Shown here piece after piece: positions 7,504-14,248 of a stretch of DNA of 15,027 nucleotides (its first letter is position 1; each line of letters opens with the position of its first letter). The DNA is taken from positions 1 to 15,027 of the forward strand of contig CAITUF010000100.1 in the NCBI GenBank assembly GCA_903895475.1, written 5' to 3'. The translations under genes and the position numbers were made by a program. The notes under the pieces are model-generated. The model searched no databases. It had not been told where the DNA came from and saw only the letters and a list, made by a program, of their open reading frames with translations. The DNA is from an uncultured Opitutia bacterium (GTDB lineage Bacteria > Verrucomicrobiota > Verrucomicrobiia > Opitutales > UBA953).

Positions 7504-9387
7504 ATGGCGTTGCTTTCTCAAATCCGCGGCCCGCAGGACGTCCAGGCGTTAGCGCCAGCCCAGCTGCCCTTGCTCGCGCAGGAAATCCGCGAGCGCCTGA
7601 TCGCTGTCACGGCGAAAAACGGCGGCCACGTCGGCCCTAATCTCGGGGTCGTCGAGCTGTCCATCGCTCTCCACCGCGTTTTTAATACGCCCCAAGATAA
7701 ATTTGTCTTCGACGTCGCCCACCAGGGCTACGTACACAAGTTGCTGACCGGCCGTAACGGCGCGGACTTCGACGGCATCCGGACTACCGGCGGTTTATCT
7801 GGATTCCTCAACCGCGAGGAGAGCTTACACGATGTCTTCGGTGCCGGCCATGCGGGGACGGCCTTGTCCGCCGCCGTCGGCTTGGCGAATGCCCGCGACC
7901 GTCTCGGCGAAGACGCGCACGTGGTTGCGCTCATTGGCGACGCCGCCCTCACCTGTGGTGTCACGATGGAGGCGCTCAATAACGCCGCAAACTCGACCAA
8001 GCGCTTGGTCATCATCCTGAACGACAACGAGTGGTCGATTGACCGTAATGTGGGGGCGATTGCCGACATCCTGAATAAGTTGATTGTCACGCGCTCTTAC
8101 AACCAATCGCAGCAAGGGTTAAAGCGCCTCTTAGGACAGTCGCGCGTCGGGACTAAGCTTTTAAACTTCGGTCGGAGCTTCAAACGGCACGTCAAGAATT
8201 GGTATACGCGCAATTCGTCGCTCTTTGAGCAGTACGGTATCCGTTACATCGGGCCCATCGACGGGCACGACCTCCCGACAGTCGAAAAGTACCTGCGCTT
8301 CTGTAAGGAAGCGAAGGGTCCGGTGCTGCTGCACGTGCGCACCGAAAAGGGTCGGGGTCTCGGCGCTGCGCTCCAGAATCCCGAGAAGTTCCACGGCACG
8401 GGCGCATTTGATCCGGAGACTGGCGATAGCCTAGCCACCGGCAAGCCGGGCGCGCCTAAGGCGTGGCAGGATGTCTTCGGTGCTTTGTTGGTCCGTGAGG
8501 CCAAGGATGACACTAAGGTTGTCGGCATCACCGCCGCGATGCCTTCCGGCACCGGCCTCAATCAGCTCAAGCAGGCGCTACCGGGGCAGTATCACGACGT
8601 CGGTATCGCCGAGGAACACGCGGCCCTTTTCGCCGCCGGCTTGGCCGCGCGCGACCTCCGTCCCGTCTGCGCCATCTATTCTACTTTCCTGCAACGCGCC
8701 TACGATATGGTCATCCATGACGTTTGCCTGCAGCGCTTGCCGGTCACGTTTTGTATGGACCGCGCGGGCGTCTCGCCGAGCGATGGCCCGACGCACCACG
8801 GTCTCTTCGATATCGCCTACCTGCGCTGCATTCCGAACGTCACGCTCATGCAGCCGAAGGACGAGGATGAGCTTTCCGATATGTTGCACACGGCACTGCA
8901 GTCGGGTGCCCCGATGTTCATTCGTTATCCCCGCGGCCCAGCTGCGGGCAAGGCGATCAAGGCTCAGCCTGCGCTGATTCCGTTAGGCAAGGCCGAGGTA
9001 CTGCAGCTTGGCACCGATATCCAGTTATGGGCACTCGGCACGATGGTGCCCGAAGCCCAGGTGCTTGCTGAGAAGTTGGCGGCGGAGACCGGTTTATCGG
9101 TGGGGGTGGTTAACGCCCGTTTCGCTAAGCCCATCGACGCGACGTTACTCGTCGCCCAAGCCAAGGCCGCTAAGCTCATCGTCACACTCGAAGATGGGGC
9201 CGTCACAGGCGGCTTCGGCACGGGTGTACTCGAGACGCTCGCTGAACACGGCGTGCGGACCCCAATCGTTCGCCTCGGTTGGCCGGATCATTTCGTCGGT
9301 CACGCCACGGACGTAAAGACCTTGCGCGCTGCCAACGGCCTCGCGCCCGACCAGATGTTCGCAACGGTCAAGGCAGCGCTGAAGTAG
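7504..9387 (+). CDS. dxs: 1-deoxy-D-xylulose-5-phosphate synthase (divergent)
   Basis: Dxs condenses pyruvate and glyceraldehyde 3-phosphate, using thiamine diphosphate and Mg2+, as the first step of the MEP isoprenoid pathway. The 627-residue length is normal. Visible motifs are GGH (His42), DVAHQGYVHKLLTGR (about 70-84), the ThDP/Mg motif GDAALTCG...NDN (about 145-175), Glu370 in DVGIAEEHA, and DGPTHHGLFDIAYLR in the pyrimidine-binding domain. A transketolase C-terminal domain follows from about residue 490. Some signatures differ from E. coli: GDA replaces GDG, GHAGT replaces GHSST, and AHQGY replaces GHQAY. The Mg-binding Asp146 and the NDN triplet are kept, so activity is expected. It starts 3 bp after xseB. 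The downstream repeats begin 8 bp after its stop. Confidence 0.93.
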   Translation: MALLSQIRGPQDVQALAPAQLPLLAQEIRERLIAVTAKNGGHVGPNLGVVELSIALHRVFNTPQDKFVFDVAHQGYVHKLLTGRNGADFDGIRTTGGLSGFLNREESLHDVFGAGHAGTALSAAVGLANARDRLGEDAHVVALIGDAALTCGVTMEALNNAANSTKRLVIILNDNEWSIDRNVGAIADILNKLIVTRSYNQSQQGLKRLLGQSRVGTKLLNFGRSFKRHVKNWYTRNSSLFEQYGIRYIGPIDGHDLPTVEKYLRFCKEAKGPVLLHVRTEKGRGLGAALQNPEKFHGTGAFDPETGDSLATGKPGAPKAWQDVFGALLVREAKDDTKVVGITAAMPSGTGLNQLKQALPGQYHDVGIAEEHAALFAAGLAARDLRPVCAIYSTFLQRAYDMVIHDVCLQRLPVTFCMDRAGVSPSDGPTHHGLFDIAYLRCIPNVTLMQPKDEDELSDMLHTALQSGAPMFIRYPRGPAAGKAIKAQPALIPLGKAEVLQLGTDIQLWALGTMVPEAQVLAEKLAAETGLSVGVVNARFAKPIDATLLVAQAKAAKLIVTLEDGAVTGGFGTGVLETLAEHGVRTPIVRLGWPDHFVGHATDVKTLRAANGLAPDQMFATVKAALK

Positions 9388-9394
9388 GCGTTGA

Positions 9395-9447
9395 GGTAGG
9401 GGCGCCACTGCGTGGCGTCCGTTCGCCTTAGCGCGTGCTAGTCGCTA
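9395..9447 (+). repeat. 53 bp repeat unit, left-hand tandem copy
   Basis: This unit starts with GGTAGGGGCGCCACTGCGTG and is followed directly by a second copy at 9448-9500 with three mismatches near the end. It holds the palindromic left arm of the composite element, a CGCCAC-TGC-GTGGCG hairpin, plus 27 bp of interior sequence. It looks like a partial duplication of the element's left half, starting 8 bp after the dxs stop. Confidence 0.85.
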
Positions 9448-9563
9448 GGTAGGGGCGCCACTGCGTGGCGTCCGTTCGCCTTAGCGCGTGCGAGTCGCCG
9501 GCAAGGTCACCGAACCTCCGGAAGTCTGTCCGCCCACGGACGCGACGTAGTCGCGCCCCTACC
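9448..9563 (+). repeat. REP/BIME-like composite element, copy 1 (116 bp)
   Basis: The element runs from GGTAGGGG to CCCCTACC, with imperfect 27 bp terminal inverted repeats. Each end is itself a hairpin: CGCCAC-TGC-GTGGCG at 9456-9470 and CGCGAC-GTA-GTCGCG at 9541-9555. A third small palindrome, GTCCG-CCCA-CGGAC, sits beside the right arm. Copy 2 at 10065 has the same architecture. The position next to a RAYT gene suggests mobilisation by that transposase; this is inferred. It may also stabilise or terminate the dxs transcript. Confidence 0.85.
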
Positions 9564-9620
9564 TTCGGGCTGGGGGATTCCCTGTATCGATGAACGTCAT
9601 AAATCGTAAATAAATTCGCA

Positions 9621-10064
9621 ATGAGTCTACCCGAAAGAAAATGGCTGTATCATGGCCGGCCATCCTGGGTTGATGGTGAAGATCCGATATTCCTAACCTT
9701 TTGCGGAAAACCGAGAGGGCTTAATCAGTTCGCACATCCAGACAGATGGCAGTCCGTCTCTGCCGCTGCAGATCATCTTTCCGGCATACACTTATGTGTT
9801 CCTTTGATACTTTTGGCTATGCCCGACCATTTACATATGATTGTGATGATTCCGTCTCGCTTGCCGATCGCAACATTCGTTGCCCGATTCAAGCGCGCTG
9901 CCGGTTACGGTTTGGACATTCATTGGCAACGGGGTGCCTTTGATCATCGGATTCGCAACGATGACAGCTTTCGAGAGAAGTTGGCATATGTCATCGCTAA
10001 CCCCCTGCGTGCTGGGCTGGTCTCGTCCGCTGAACTCTGGCCTTACGTCAAGCGATGGCCATAA
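9621..10064 (+). CDS. REP-associated tyrosine transposase (RAYT, Y1/HUH family)
   Basis: This is a predicted single-strand DNA transposase of the IS200-like Y1 family that acts on REP palindromes. The 147-residue protein has the HUH metal site in AMPDHLHMIV (His70, His72), a WQRGAFDHRIR segment (about 102-112), and the likely catalytic Tyr123 in KLAYVIANPLRAGLV, followed by the usual WPY end. Repeats flank it on both sides, and its TAA at 10062-10064 directly abuts the GGTAGGGG of copy 2. Base composition is visibly lower in GC: the line at 9781-9840 is about 42% GC, against about 70% for 8761-8820 in dxs. That supports acquisition separate from its neighbours. No clear Shine-Dalgarno precedes the ATG; the upstream leader (9564-9620) is AT-rich. 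Confidence 0.88.
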   Translation: MSLPERKWLYHGRPSWVDGEDPIFLTFCGKPRGLNQFAHPDRWQSVSAAADHLSGIHLCVPLILLAMPDHLHMIVMIPSRLPIATFVARFKRAAGYGLDIHWQRGAFDHRIRNDDSFREKLAYVIANPLRAGLVSSAELWPYVKRWP

Positions 10065-10181
10065 GGTAGGGGCGCCACTGCGTGGCGTCCGTTCGCCTTA
10101 GCACGTGCGAGTCGCTAGGCAAGGTCACCGATCATCCTGAAGTCTGTCCGCCCACGGACGCGACACAGTCGCGCCCCTACC
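10065..10181 (+). repeat. REP/BIME-like composite element, copy 2 (117 bp)
   Basis: This copy has the same end-to-end architecture as copy 1: the left arm CGCCAC-TGC-GTGGCG, an interior, and the right arm CGCGAC-ACA-GTCGCG ending CCCCTACC. It differs at scattered positions, for example GATCATCCTGAAG where copy 1 has GAACCTCCGGAAG, and by a 1 bp insertion. It begins at the base after the RAYT stop codon. Confidence 0.85.
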
Positions 10182-10197
10182 TGTTGCCTTCAGCCAA

Positions 10198-10281
10198 TTA
10201 GCGCGTGCGAGTCGCTAGGCAAGGTCACCGAACCTCCGGAAGTCTCTCCGCCCACGGACGCGACGCAGTCGCGCCCCTACC
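10198..10281 (+). repeat. REP/BIME-like element, truncated copy 3
   Basis: This copy carries only the interior and right arm, from TTAGCGCGTGCGAGTCGC to the CGCGAC-GCA-GTCGCG hairpin and CCCCTACC. The left GGTAGGGG arm is missing. It lies 16 bp after copy 2 and 22 bp before the stop codon of the minus-strand outer-membrane protein gene. One base of the small internal palindrome has changed (CTCTCCGCC in place of CTGTCCGCC). Confidence 0.8.
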
Positions 10282-10303
10282 TTCGGAGGAACCGAACGCC
10301 GCT

Positions 10304-11116
10304 TTAAAACTCGTAGCCGAAGAGTAGGCGCCCTTCGTAGGGCGATTTCTTGGTCACGTTCAGGTCACCTTTATTCGCCGGCGTCGCCGTCACCTGCGCG
10401 AGTGCGGTGAACGTGACGAAGAAGCCGCTGTTCTGATAGCGGACGCACGGGCCGGCGAGGAGCGCGGTGTATTGGTGATTGTTTAGTTCACTCCACTCGG
10501 CCTCGAGGATCGCCTCGGCCCCCACGTACCAGCTCGCGCCGACCGCCCGGGCTAAGCCTTGGGTGAGCTTGAATTTGACGGTGTCAGCGTGCGTGGCGGT
10601 TTCGTGCTCGAGTTCGCCGATGATGTTGGCCGCATAGACCCATTCGTCGTTTGCGCCGAAGTTATGTTGCAGCAGAAGTTTAGTCTCGAGCTTGAGCTGG
10701 TCGCGATGGGCGCCGTTCTTGGAGCTCACCTGCGAGTAGCCGGGCTCAATGTAGAGGGCGACGCCCCAATCCTGGGTGTCGGGGTTTGAAAGCATCCGCT
10801 TGTAAGCGATTTGGAAGCCGTCGAAGAGCAGACCGTCGCGGGCGGTGCGCTCGAGGTAGCGCGAGTTCACGTACACCGCGAGTTGTTCGTTCGGCGAAAT
10901 CCCCCATTCAACTTCGGTCTTCAGGTCGAAGCCGCGGTAGCGCGCGTCGTAGCCGTTGCCGAGGTCGCGGCCGAACCGCCCGGTCACCCACTGGACGATT
11001 TCGACCTGCCCGGGCTTGATGGTTTCCGCTAAGTAAGAGTAGCCAAAAGGATTGTCACAACCCCAGGCCGAGCTGGCGGCGAGGGTTAAGAGAGCGAGTA
11101 ACTTGGGGGCGTTCAT
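10304..11116 (-). CDS. Predicted outer-membrane beta-barrel protein, DUF6662-like
   Basis: This is a 270-residue exported protein. ATG at 11116-11114 was chosen because it gives a clean signal peptide, MNAPKLLALLTLAASSAWG, with an A-W-G cleavage site before CDNPFGYSYL, and a GAGG ribosome site lies 9 bp upstream (11129-11126). The longer reading from a GTG at 11152 would start inside a regulatory palindrome. The mature part alternates polar and aromatic residues and ends GRLLFGYEF; a terminal Phe is typical of BamA-inserted barrels. The start of the mature protein (FGYSYLAETIKPGQVEIVQW) resembles DUF6662, a family assignment from memory. Cys follows the cleavage site directly, but the preceding residues do not form a normal lipobox. 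Two Fur-like palindromes precede the gene, so metal-regulated expression is likely. The ligand is unknown. Confidence 0.8.
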   Translation of the reverse strand: MNAPKLLALLTLAASSAWGCDNPFGYSYLAETIKPGQVEIVQWVTGRFGRDLGNGYDARYRGFDLKTEVEWGISPNEQLAVYVNSRYLERTARDGLLFDGFQIAYKRMLSNPDTQDWGVALYIEPGYSQVSSKNGAHRDQLKLETKLLLQHNFGANDEWVYAANIIGELEHETATHADTVKFKLTQGLARAVGASWYVGAEAILEAEWSELNNHQYTALLAGPCVRYQNSGFFVTFTALAQVTATPANKGDLNVTKKSPYEGRLLFGYEF

Positions 11117-11130
11117 GGGTGGAGACCTCG

Positions 11131-11159
11131 ACTTAATGAGAATGACTCTCACCTGTCAA
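11131..11159 (-). promoter_or_regulatory. Candidate promoter of the outer-membrane protein gene
   Basis: On the reverse strand a perfect TTGACA lies at 11159-11154. A weak -10-like TTAAGT lies at 11136-11131 with 17 bp spacing. The -35 sits between the two Fur-like boxes and the proximal box fills most of the spacer. A start from this -10 would leave a very short leader, so the exact -10 is doubtful. Confidence 0.4.
11137..11151 (-). promoter_or_regulatory. Fur-family operator, proximal
   Basis: TGAGAATGACTCTCA is a 7-1-7 inverted repeat (6 of 7 pairs match) resembling the Fur-box core TGATAATNATTATCA. It lies about 20 bp upstream of the ATG and within the spacer after a perfect TTGACA -35 on the reverse strand. 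Occupancy would block transcription. Whether Fur, Zur or another family member binds cannot be read from the sequence. Confidence 0.65.
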
Positions 11160-11168
11160 AGATGAAAC

Positions 11169-11183
11169 TGAGTCTCATTCTCA
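11169..11183 (-). promoter_or_regulatory. Fur-family operator, distal
   Basis: TGAGTCTCATTCTCA is, in reverse complement, identical to the proximal operator at 13 of 15 positions. The two centres are 32 bp apart, about three helical turns, so two dimers would bind the same DNA face. It lies just upstream of the -35 at 11159-11154. Confidence 0.6.
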
Positions 11184-11250
11184 TCTCATTCGCATCTCGG
11201 CATGAAAGGTTGAATACTGGACGGTCTTGGGGACTTTATTAAGCCTGCTC

Positions 11251-11961
11251 ATGCCGCTTTGTATCGTCATCCCCGCCAGGAATGAAGCGACCCGCCTGGG
11301 GGCTGGCTTGGCGGTTTTGGCGGAGAGCCTCCGCGCCCAAGGGCTGACGGATACCCAGGTCATCGTCTCCGACAACGGATCGACGGATACGACTCAGTCG
11401 GTCGCCGAGGCGCACGCCGCTCTTTTCGCCCGTCCGCTTATCTATCTGCGTGCGGCGGAAACTGGCGACAAAGGTCTGGCCATCCGTCGTGGTTGGGAAT
11501 CCGCTCCGGCTGATTGCGAAGTGCTCGCTTATTGCGACGCCGATATGGCCACCGATCCGCGAGCCCTCGGCACAGGTTATGCCTTAATCCGCGCCGGGAG
11601 CTGCGACGCGGTCGCTGGCTCGCGTTGGCACGATGACTCGGAGGTGCGCGGTCGCTCGCTGGCTCGCTCTTTCGTTTCCAGCCTCCTGTCCTTCTTTTGG
11701 CGTTGGTTGCCCGGCGCTAGGGTCACCGATCCCGGTTGCGGCCTGAAGCTCGTACGTCGGGCTAGTTATGAATCGCTGATCTTACCGGAGGAGGCCCGTG
11801 GTTTTTCTTTCGGCGCGGAAGTGCTCGTTCGCTTAGCCCGGGCCGGCGGTCGTCTCCGGGAAATTCCCGTCGTCTGGACCGATGATGATGCCGGCCGGAT
11901 TCGCCTCGGTAAAACGGGGCGTGAATACGCGGCGACTTGGTGGCGCTTGCTACGCCGCTAA
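11251..11961 (+). CDS. Family 2 glycosyltransferase, dolichyl/polyprenyl-phosphate sugar synthase type
   Basis: This GT-A glycosyltransferase probably transfers a sugar from a nucleotide donor to a lipid phosphate at the inner face of the membrane. The 236-residue protein reads MPLCIVIPARNEATRL from the chosen ATG. It then has DNGSTD (41-46), GDKGLAIRRGW (about 72-82), the metal-binding DAD (96-98) in YCDADMATDP, AGSRW (about 122-126) and TDPGCGLKL (159-167), which matches the TQCGFKL-like segment of ALG5-type enzymes. No C-terminal membrane helices are present. An upstream TTG (11227) would add 8 hydrophobic residues and cannot be excluded, since neither start has a strong Shine-Dalgarno. 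The gene diverges from the outer-membrane protein gene. Its stop is 4 bp from the RNase R stop. The sugar and acceptor are unknown. Confidence 0.85.
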   Translation: MPLCIVIPARNEATRLGAGLAVLAESLRAQGLTDTQVIVSDNGSTDTTQSVAEAHAALFARPLIYLRAAETGDKGLAIRRGWESAPADCEVLAYCDADMATDPRALGTGYALIRAGSCDAVAGSRWHDDSEVRGRSLARSFVSSLLSFFWRWLPGARVTDPGCGLKLVRRASYESLILPEEARGFSFGAEVLVRLARAGGRLREIPVVWTDDDAGRIRLGKTGREYAATWWRLLRR

Positions 11962-11977
11962 GAGCTTAAGCGCGGCG
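11953..11977. terminator. Possible shared bidirectional hairpin between glycosyltransferase and RNase R genes
   Basis: CGCCGC at 11953-11958 can pair with GCGGCG at 11972-11977 around a 13-base loop that contains both stop codons. There is no T-tract on either strand, so intrinsic termination is only a suggestion. Confidence 0.25.
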
Positions 11978-14248
11978 ACGGTCGGGCGGACGTACCTTCG
12001 GCTGGCGGTCGTCGTAGAGACGGAAGTCCACTTGGCGCTTGAAGCGGTCGACGCGGTCGACGGTGACTTGAATCGTGCCGCCAGCCATGAAGACGCGACC
12101 AGTGCGGCTGCCGCGCATTGCGGTACCAGCATCGTTCATGCGGTAGTAGTCGTCCGTCAGGGTCGACATATGCACGAGGCCATAGGCCTGCGAGGCAGTC
12201 AGTTCGACCATGAGGCCGTGCGGCTTGACCTCGGTGATCATGGCCTCGAAGGGGCGCTTGTCCTTGCGCTCGACCTCGCGCTCAAAGAGTTCGAGGAGCT
12301 TAATCTTCACGGAGTCGCGTTCGGCTTCGGAGCTGTTGCGCTCGGTGATGGAGATGTGCTCGCAGGCGCGCACGAGCTCGCCGATACCCGGCGAACGCGG
12401 GGCGTCCTTGGGGGCCGAGGGCACGCCTTGCTTGGCGATATAGGCGTCGAAGATGCGGTGCTCGAGCAAGTCAGCGTAGCGGCGGATTGGCGACGTGAAG
12501 TGCGAGTAGTGGCGCTTAGCCAAGCCGAAGTGGCCGTCGGGCGAAGCGCGGTAGCAGGCTTGCTTGAGGGAGCGGAGTAGCTGGATGCGAATCGTATAGC
12601 CGTCTTCGCGCGTCTTAAGGAGTCCCAGTAACTTGACCATCTCCTTGCGCTCGGTGAGGTCGCCGACCTTAAGGCCGTCCACCGCGAGCTGGTCGCGCAG
12701 GGCCTGCAGTTTCTCGGGGTCGGGTTCGTCGTGGACGCGACAGACGTGCGGAATCTTCGCTTGGTCGAGGGCCTTAGCGACCGTCTCATTGGCCAGGAGC
12801 ATGAACTCTTCGACGAGCTGGTGGGATTCGTCGTGTTCGACCACTACAGTGCGGTCGGCCCAGCCGTCCTTATCGCAGTAGATTTTGATTTCCTTCATGT
12901 CCAGGTCGAGCGCCCCGATACGGAAGCGTTCGGCCCGCAGGACTTTGCCGATGGACCAGAGGTCCGTAATCATCGCGCGGATGAGGTCCAGCTCGGCGTC
13001 GGTGAGTTCGGCCAGCGGACGCCCGGGAGAGCCCGTCTGGTGGGGCGGAGGGGCAGGCAGGGCGCGGATGGCCTCGTTGGTGTCGCCGCGCAGGAAAGCG
13101 TAGGCCTGCTTATAGGTCAGGCGTTTGCGGCTCGAGATCACCGAGTTCGCAAACTCAGTCTTCACGAGCTTGGCGTCAGGCGAGAATTCGCAGATGACCG
13201 TCTTGACTAACCGATTTTCGGCTTCGACGAGCGAGCACAGGCCGCTGGAGAGTGCGTGCGGGAGCATCGGGATCACCGTGCCGACGAGGTAGGTCGAGTT
13301 ACCGCGTTCCTTGGCCTCAGTGTCGAGCGGTGAGCCGGACTTCACGTAGTGCGAGACATCAGCGATATGGATGCCGAAGCGCAGGTGGCCGTTCGGTAGG
13401 CGTTGCACCGACAGCGCGTCGTCGAAGTCTTTCGCATCATCTGGGTCGATGGTGATGGTTGGGATCTCGCGGAAGTCTTCGCGGCCGGAAAGGTCGTCTG
13501 CCCGCACCTTGGAACCGAAGGAGTTGGCCTCGGAGGAGACTCCCTGTGGAAACTCCGGGTTGAGGTTATAGCGGCGCAGGATGGCCAGGTACTCGGCCAT
13601 CGGCGTGTGGGTGACGCCCAGGACTTCGGTCACTGTGCCCGTGGGGCTCATGTTACGGCGTTCCCAAGCATCTAGGCGAACGACGACCTTATCTTCTTCC
13701 TTTGGGACGGGCTTGAGGCCTGCGCGGATGGGGTCGCGGACGACGATGTCGCGCGAGATGCGGGGATCGTCGGGGACGACGAACCAGACCAAGCGCGTGC
13801 GGCGCAAGGTGCCCGTGAGGGACGTCAGCGCGCGTTTCGTGACGCGGACGACCGTGCCGGTGCCCCAGTCCTCGTGGTCGCGTTCGCGGCGGGTTTGGTT
13901 GAGCTTGATGACGACTTTGTCGCCGTGGAGGGCGACGCCAGTGTCCTTGGCTTCAATGTGCACGGGGTCGCGCGGTTTCTGGCCAGGCTCCGGCGTAAAG
14001 ACCACGCGGGCGGAGCCGCTCTGACGGAACAGAATCGTACCCTCGGGGAGCATCTTGCCTGCTGGCAGCATGAGGAGATCACGATCCTTCACTGCGATGG
14101 CGCCAGAGCGAATCAGGCCGGGGATCATCTTCCGCATCTGGCGGAGGTCGGACTTGTCGCCCCCAATAGCCTCCATGATGGCTTCGAGTTTCATGGGCGC
14201 GTAATCCGGGCGGCCCATGAACTCCAGCATCGCTTCTTCGGCGTTCAT
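11966..14248 (-). CDS. rnr: Ribonuclease R (3'-5' exoribonuclease, RNB family)
   Basis: RNase R degrades structured RNA processively from the 3' end and takes part in rRNA and mRNA quality control. The 760-residue protein has an N-terminal winged-helix-like region (about 1-62), cold-shock-like RNA-binding domains (about 70-250), the RNB catalytic domain and a C-terminal S1 domain (about 664-745). The active site IDPDDAKDFDDALS (267-280) carries the metal ligands Asp268, Asp274, Asp276 and Asp277. The HFTSPIRRYADLLEHR signature of RNB enzymes lies further on. The C-terminal tail after S1 is short (PKVRPPDRRRA), without the long Lys-rich tail of the E. coli enzyme. Its ATG overlaps the pyrophosphatase stop as ATGA, so the two are probably coupled. 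Confidence 0.95.
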   Translation of the reverse strand: MNAEEAMLEFMGRPDYAPMKLEAIMEAIGGDKSDLRQMRKMIPGLIRSGAIAVKDRDLLMLPAGKMLPEGTILFRQSGSARVVFTPEPGQKPRDPVHIEAKDTGVALHGDKVVIKLNQTRRERDHEDWGTGTVVRVTKRALTSLTGTLRRTRLVWFVVPDDPRISRDIVVRDPIRAGLKPVPKEEDKVVVRLDAWERRNMSPTGTVTEVLGVTHTPMAEYLAILRRYNLNPEFPQGVSSEANSFGSKVRADDLSGREDFREIPTITIDPDDAKDFDDALSVQRLPNGHLRFGIHIADVSHYVKSGSPLDTEAKERGNSTYLVGTVIPMLPHALSSGLCSLVEAENRLVKTVICEFSPDAKLVKTEFANSVISSRKRLTYKQAYAFLRGDTNEAIRALPAPPPHQTGSPGRPLAELTDAELDLIRAMITDLWSIGKVLRAERFRIGALDLDMKEIKIYCDKDGWADRTVVVEHDESHQLVEEFMLLANETVAKALDQAKIPHVCRVHDEPDPEKLQALRDQLAVDGLKVGDLTERKEMVKLLGLLKTREDGYTIRIQLLRSLKQACYRASPDGHFGLAKRHYSHFTSPIRRYADLLEHRIFDAYIAKQGVPSAPKDAPRSPGIGELVRACEHISITERNSSEAERDSVKIKLLELFEREVERKDKRPFEAMITEVKPHGLMVELTASQAYGLVHMSTLTDDYYRMNDAGTAMRGSRTGRVFMAGGTIQVTVDRVDRFKRQVDFRLYDDRQPKVRPPDRRRA

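Larger units (their letters stand above)
9388..10303. mobile_element. REP-RAYT cassette between the 3' ends of dxs and the outer-membrane protein gene
   Basis: The whole intergenic space consists of the RAYT gene and its flanking palindromic elements. A tandem partial unit and copy 1 lie on the left; copy 2 and truncated copy 3 lie on the right. The neighbouring genes converge on it, so no promoter is disrupted. Its outer edges are inferred from the repeats, since no target-site duplication was identified. Confidence 0.75.

Noticed and set aside
9395..9500. CRISPR array
   Set aside because: There are only two directly abutting 53 bp units with no spacers, each containing a palindrome typical of REP elements.
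11055..11065. Lipoprotein lipobox at the SAWGC signal-peptide end of the outer-membrane protein
   Set aside because: Trp at -2 and Ala at -3 do not fit the lipobox consensus. The A-W-G pattern fits signal peptidase I, and the C-terminal Phe fits a beta-barrel.
11117..11152. Upstream GTG start for the outer-membrane protein
   Set aside because: It would place the start codon inside the Fur-like palindrome and put 12 polar residues ahead of the signal peptide. The ATG at 11116 has a Shine-Dalgarno and a normal signal sequence.
11882..13675. Plus-strand open frames opposite RNase R
   Set aside because: RNase R is unambiguous in the minus frame with its RNB and S1 motifs; the plus-strand frames resemble no family.
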